Notes under the pieces: generated by a model
The model's database searches: none
What the model was told of the DNA's origin: nothing
The model's input: only the letters and a program-made list of their open reading frames with translations
Shown here: in pieces, positions 62,168-64,000 of the stretch
Numbering within the stretch: position 1 is the stretch's first letter
Layout of the letters: every line of letters begins with the position of its first letter
Assembly: GCF_051014445.1 (NCBI RefSeq)
Contig: NW_027488366.1
Location: forward strand, 22,338,001 to 22,402,000
Source: Colletes latitarsis
Lineage: Eukaryota > Arthropoda > Insecta > Hymenoptera > Colletidae
Direction of reading: 5' to 3'
Length of the DNA stretch: 64,000 bases
Position numbers and translations under genes: made by a program

Positions 62168-62768
62168 GGTCTGGGATTTTACCTCATCAGACTCATACTT
62201 TCGCGTTTTTCACATACTTGTTGAACAGATCCTGGGTTTCTTCTGGTTTGGATCACGTAGTAGTGCGGTACCACACTGAAACAGTCCATTAAACCTGCTT
62301 GCGATCAATATTTTAGAGGATAACGCATGTTAGGACCGTGTTAGGTCTAGGATTTGCCCTCATCAGGCTCATTCTTTCGCATACTTCTCAAACTTGATGG
62401 CTAGATCCTGGGCTTTTTCTGGATTGCATCACGTAGTAATGTGGTACCACACTGAAACATTCAATTAAACCTGGTCTTGATAAATATTTTAGAGGATAAC
62501 GCATTTTAAGTCTGGGTTAGGTCTAGGATTTGCCCTCATCAGGCTCATACTTTCGCATATTTCTCATACTTCATGGCTAGATCCTGGGCTTTTTCTGGAT
62601 TGCATCACGTAGTAATGAAGTACAACACTGAAACAGTCAATTAAACCTGGTTTCCATCAATATCTTAGAGGACAACGCAAGTTAGGTCTGGGATAGGTCT
62701 TGGACTTGCCCTCATCAGGCTCATACTTTCGCGTTTTTCACATACTTGTTGAACAGATCCTGGGTTTT
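62168..62768 (+). repeat. ~0.6-kb segmental duplicate, copy 2 (partner ~57765-58365)
   Basis: Second copy at offset 4,403 bp. It lies directly right of another partial repeat, so the last 8 kb of the window appear to be a third, shuffled iteration of the 4.4-kb unit. Confidence 0.8.
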
Positions 62769-64000
62769 TTCAGGTTTGGATCACGTAGTAGTGTGGTACC
62801 ACACTGAAACAGTCCATTAAACCTGGTCTTGATAAATATTTTAGAGGATAACGCATGTTAGGTCTGGGATAGGTCTGGGATTTGCCCTTATCAGACTCAT
62901 ACTTTCGCACACTTCACATACTCGTTGAACAGATCCTGGGTTATTTTCTGGTTTGGACCACATAGTAATGTGGTACCACACTGAAACAGTCGATTAAACC
63001 TGGTTTCGATCAATATTTTAGAGGATAACGCAAGTTAGGTCTGGGATAGGTCAGGGATTTGATCTCATCAGACTCATACTTTCGCACACTACACATACTC
63101 GTTGAACAGACCCTGGGTTATTTTCTGGTTTGGATCACATAGTAATGTGGTACCACACTGTAACAGTCGATTAAACCAGGTTTCGATCAATATTTTAGAG
63201 TATAACTCATGTTAGGGCTAGGTTAGGCCTGGGATTTTCATTTATCAGACTCATACTTTCGCATTCTTCACATACTTGTTGAACGGATTCTGGGCTTTTC
63301 TGGTTGGGATCACGTAGTAATGTGGGACCACACTGAACCAGTCAATTAAACCTGGTTTCGATCAATATTTTAGAGAATAATTCATGTTAGGTCTAGGTTA
63401 GGTCTGGGATTTGCTCTCATCAGGCTCATACTTTCGCACACTTCACAAATTCGTTTGACAGATCCTGGGTTATTTTCTGGTTTGGATCGCATAGTAATGT
63501 GGTACCACACTGAAACAGTCGATTAAACCAGGTTTCGATCAATATTTTTGAGGATAACGCAACATAAGTCTGGGATAGGTCTGGGATTTGACCTCATCAG
63601 ACTCATACTTTCGCGTTTTTCACATACTTGTTGAACAGATCCTGGGTTTTTTCAGGTTTGGATCACGTAGTAGTGTGGTACCACACTGAAACAGTCCATT
63701 AAACCTGGTTTGGATCAATATTTTAGAGGATAACGCATGTTAGGTCTGGGATAGGTCTGGGATTTGCCCTCATCAGACTCATACTTTCGCACACTTCACA
63801 TACACGTTGAACAGATCCTGGGTTTTTTCTGGTTTGTATCACGTAGTAATGTGGTACCACACTGAAACAGTCGATGAAACCTGGTTTCGATCAATATTTT
63901 AGAGGATAACGCAAGTTAAGTCTGGGATTGGTCTGGGATTTGACCTCATCAGACTCATACTTTCGCACTCTTCACATACTCGTTGAACAGATCCTGGGTT

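Larger units (their letters stand above)
53347..64000 (+). repeat. 176-bp satellite DNA array, right part
   Basis: The same satellite resumes exactly at the end of the retrotransposon poly(A), in the same orientation and in the same monomer phase, starting with the second copy of the target-site duplication. About 60 monomers run to the window edge with no sign of the array ending. The first ~3.5 kb duplicates 46621-50100, and ~55520-57705 reappears at ~59748-61932. No host gene or RNA gene is visible. Confidence 0.98.

Noticed and set aside
1..64000. CENP-B box in the monomer
   Set aside because: I looked for the TTCG....A..CGGG pattern. TTTCGC and TTTCGATC segments are present, but the CGGG half is not at the right spacing in the common monomers.
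1..64000. tRNA, rRNA or other RNA genes between satellite units
   Set aside because: No break in the 176-bp periodicity other than the one retrotransposon; no cloverleaf or rRNA-like segment was seen.

Overview
This window is almost wholly one tandem satellite DNA from a eukaryotic chromosome. About 61.7 kb of the 64 kb is a head-to-tail array of a ~176-bp AT-rich monomer, roughly 350 copies, all in the same orientation. I see no host gene, tRNA, rRNA or CRISPR. The single break is a GC-rich, 5'-truncated non-LTR (LINE-type) retrotransposon at 51037-53346, with an intact reverse-transcriptase reading frame, a pure 26-A tail and a perfect 13-15 bp target-site duplication. The type of retrotransposon (R1-clade-like RT with a CCHC finger and no RNase H) and the TTAGG-containing satellite suggest an insect, possibly a hymenopteran. 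That placement is inference. The array is most likely pericentromeric, centromeric or subtelomeric heterochromatin.

Each monomer opens with a two-fold direct repeat of an 11-mer (TTAGGTCTGGG followed by TTAGGTCTAGG or ATAGGTCTGGG). It is built on the insect telomere pentamer TTAGG and is the same length and form as 11-bp telomere repeats that I recall, unverified, for some Hymenoptera. Many monomers also carry a perfect 12-bp dyad, TGTGGTACCACA; another monomer class has lost it. Several monomer classes alternate without a short fixed order.

On a larger scale the array is a patchwork of segmental duplications whose offsets are close to whole numbers of monomers. Left part (1-32 kb): older, shorter blocks (0.5-1.6 kb) with offsets of 1,055, 1,056, 3,510-3,862, 4,750, 5,633, 5,974 and 8,270 bp. 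Middle (32.9-45.8 kb): a tandem pair of ~6.0-kb and ~6.9-kb units, containing four copies of a 1.4-kb segment and a local expansion at 40.2-42.4 kb. Right (45.7-64 kb): a tandem pair of 4,403-bp (25-monomer) units, the second carrying the retrotransposon, followed by a further partial iteration.

The most informative single observation is that the pre-insertion site survives at 46621-46633 in the sister duplicate. The retrotransposon copy therefore has its own empty-site control 4.4 kb away. The target duplicated on insertion is the telomere-like 11-mer of the satellite, as would be expected for a relative of the telomere-targeting R1-clade elements TRAS and SART. The element is also unusually dense in inverted repeats, especially its 3' UTR. 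I could not run alignments: duplication borders are read by eye and are good to about 10-30 bp.
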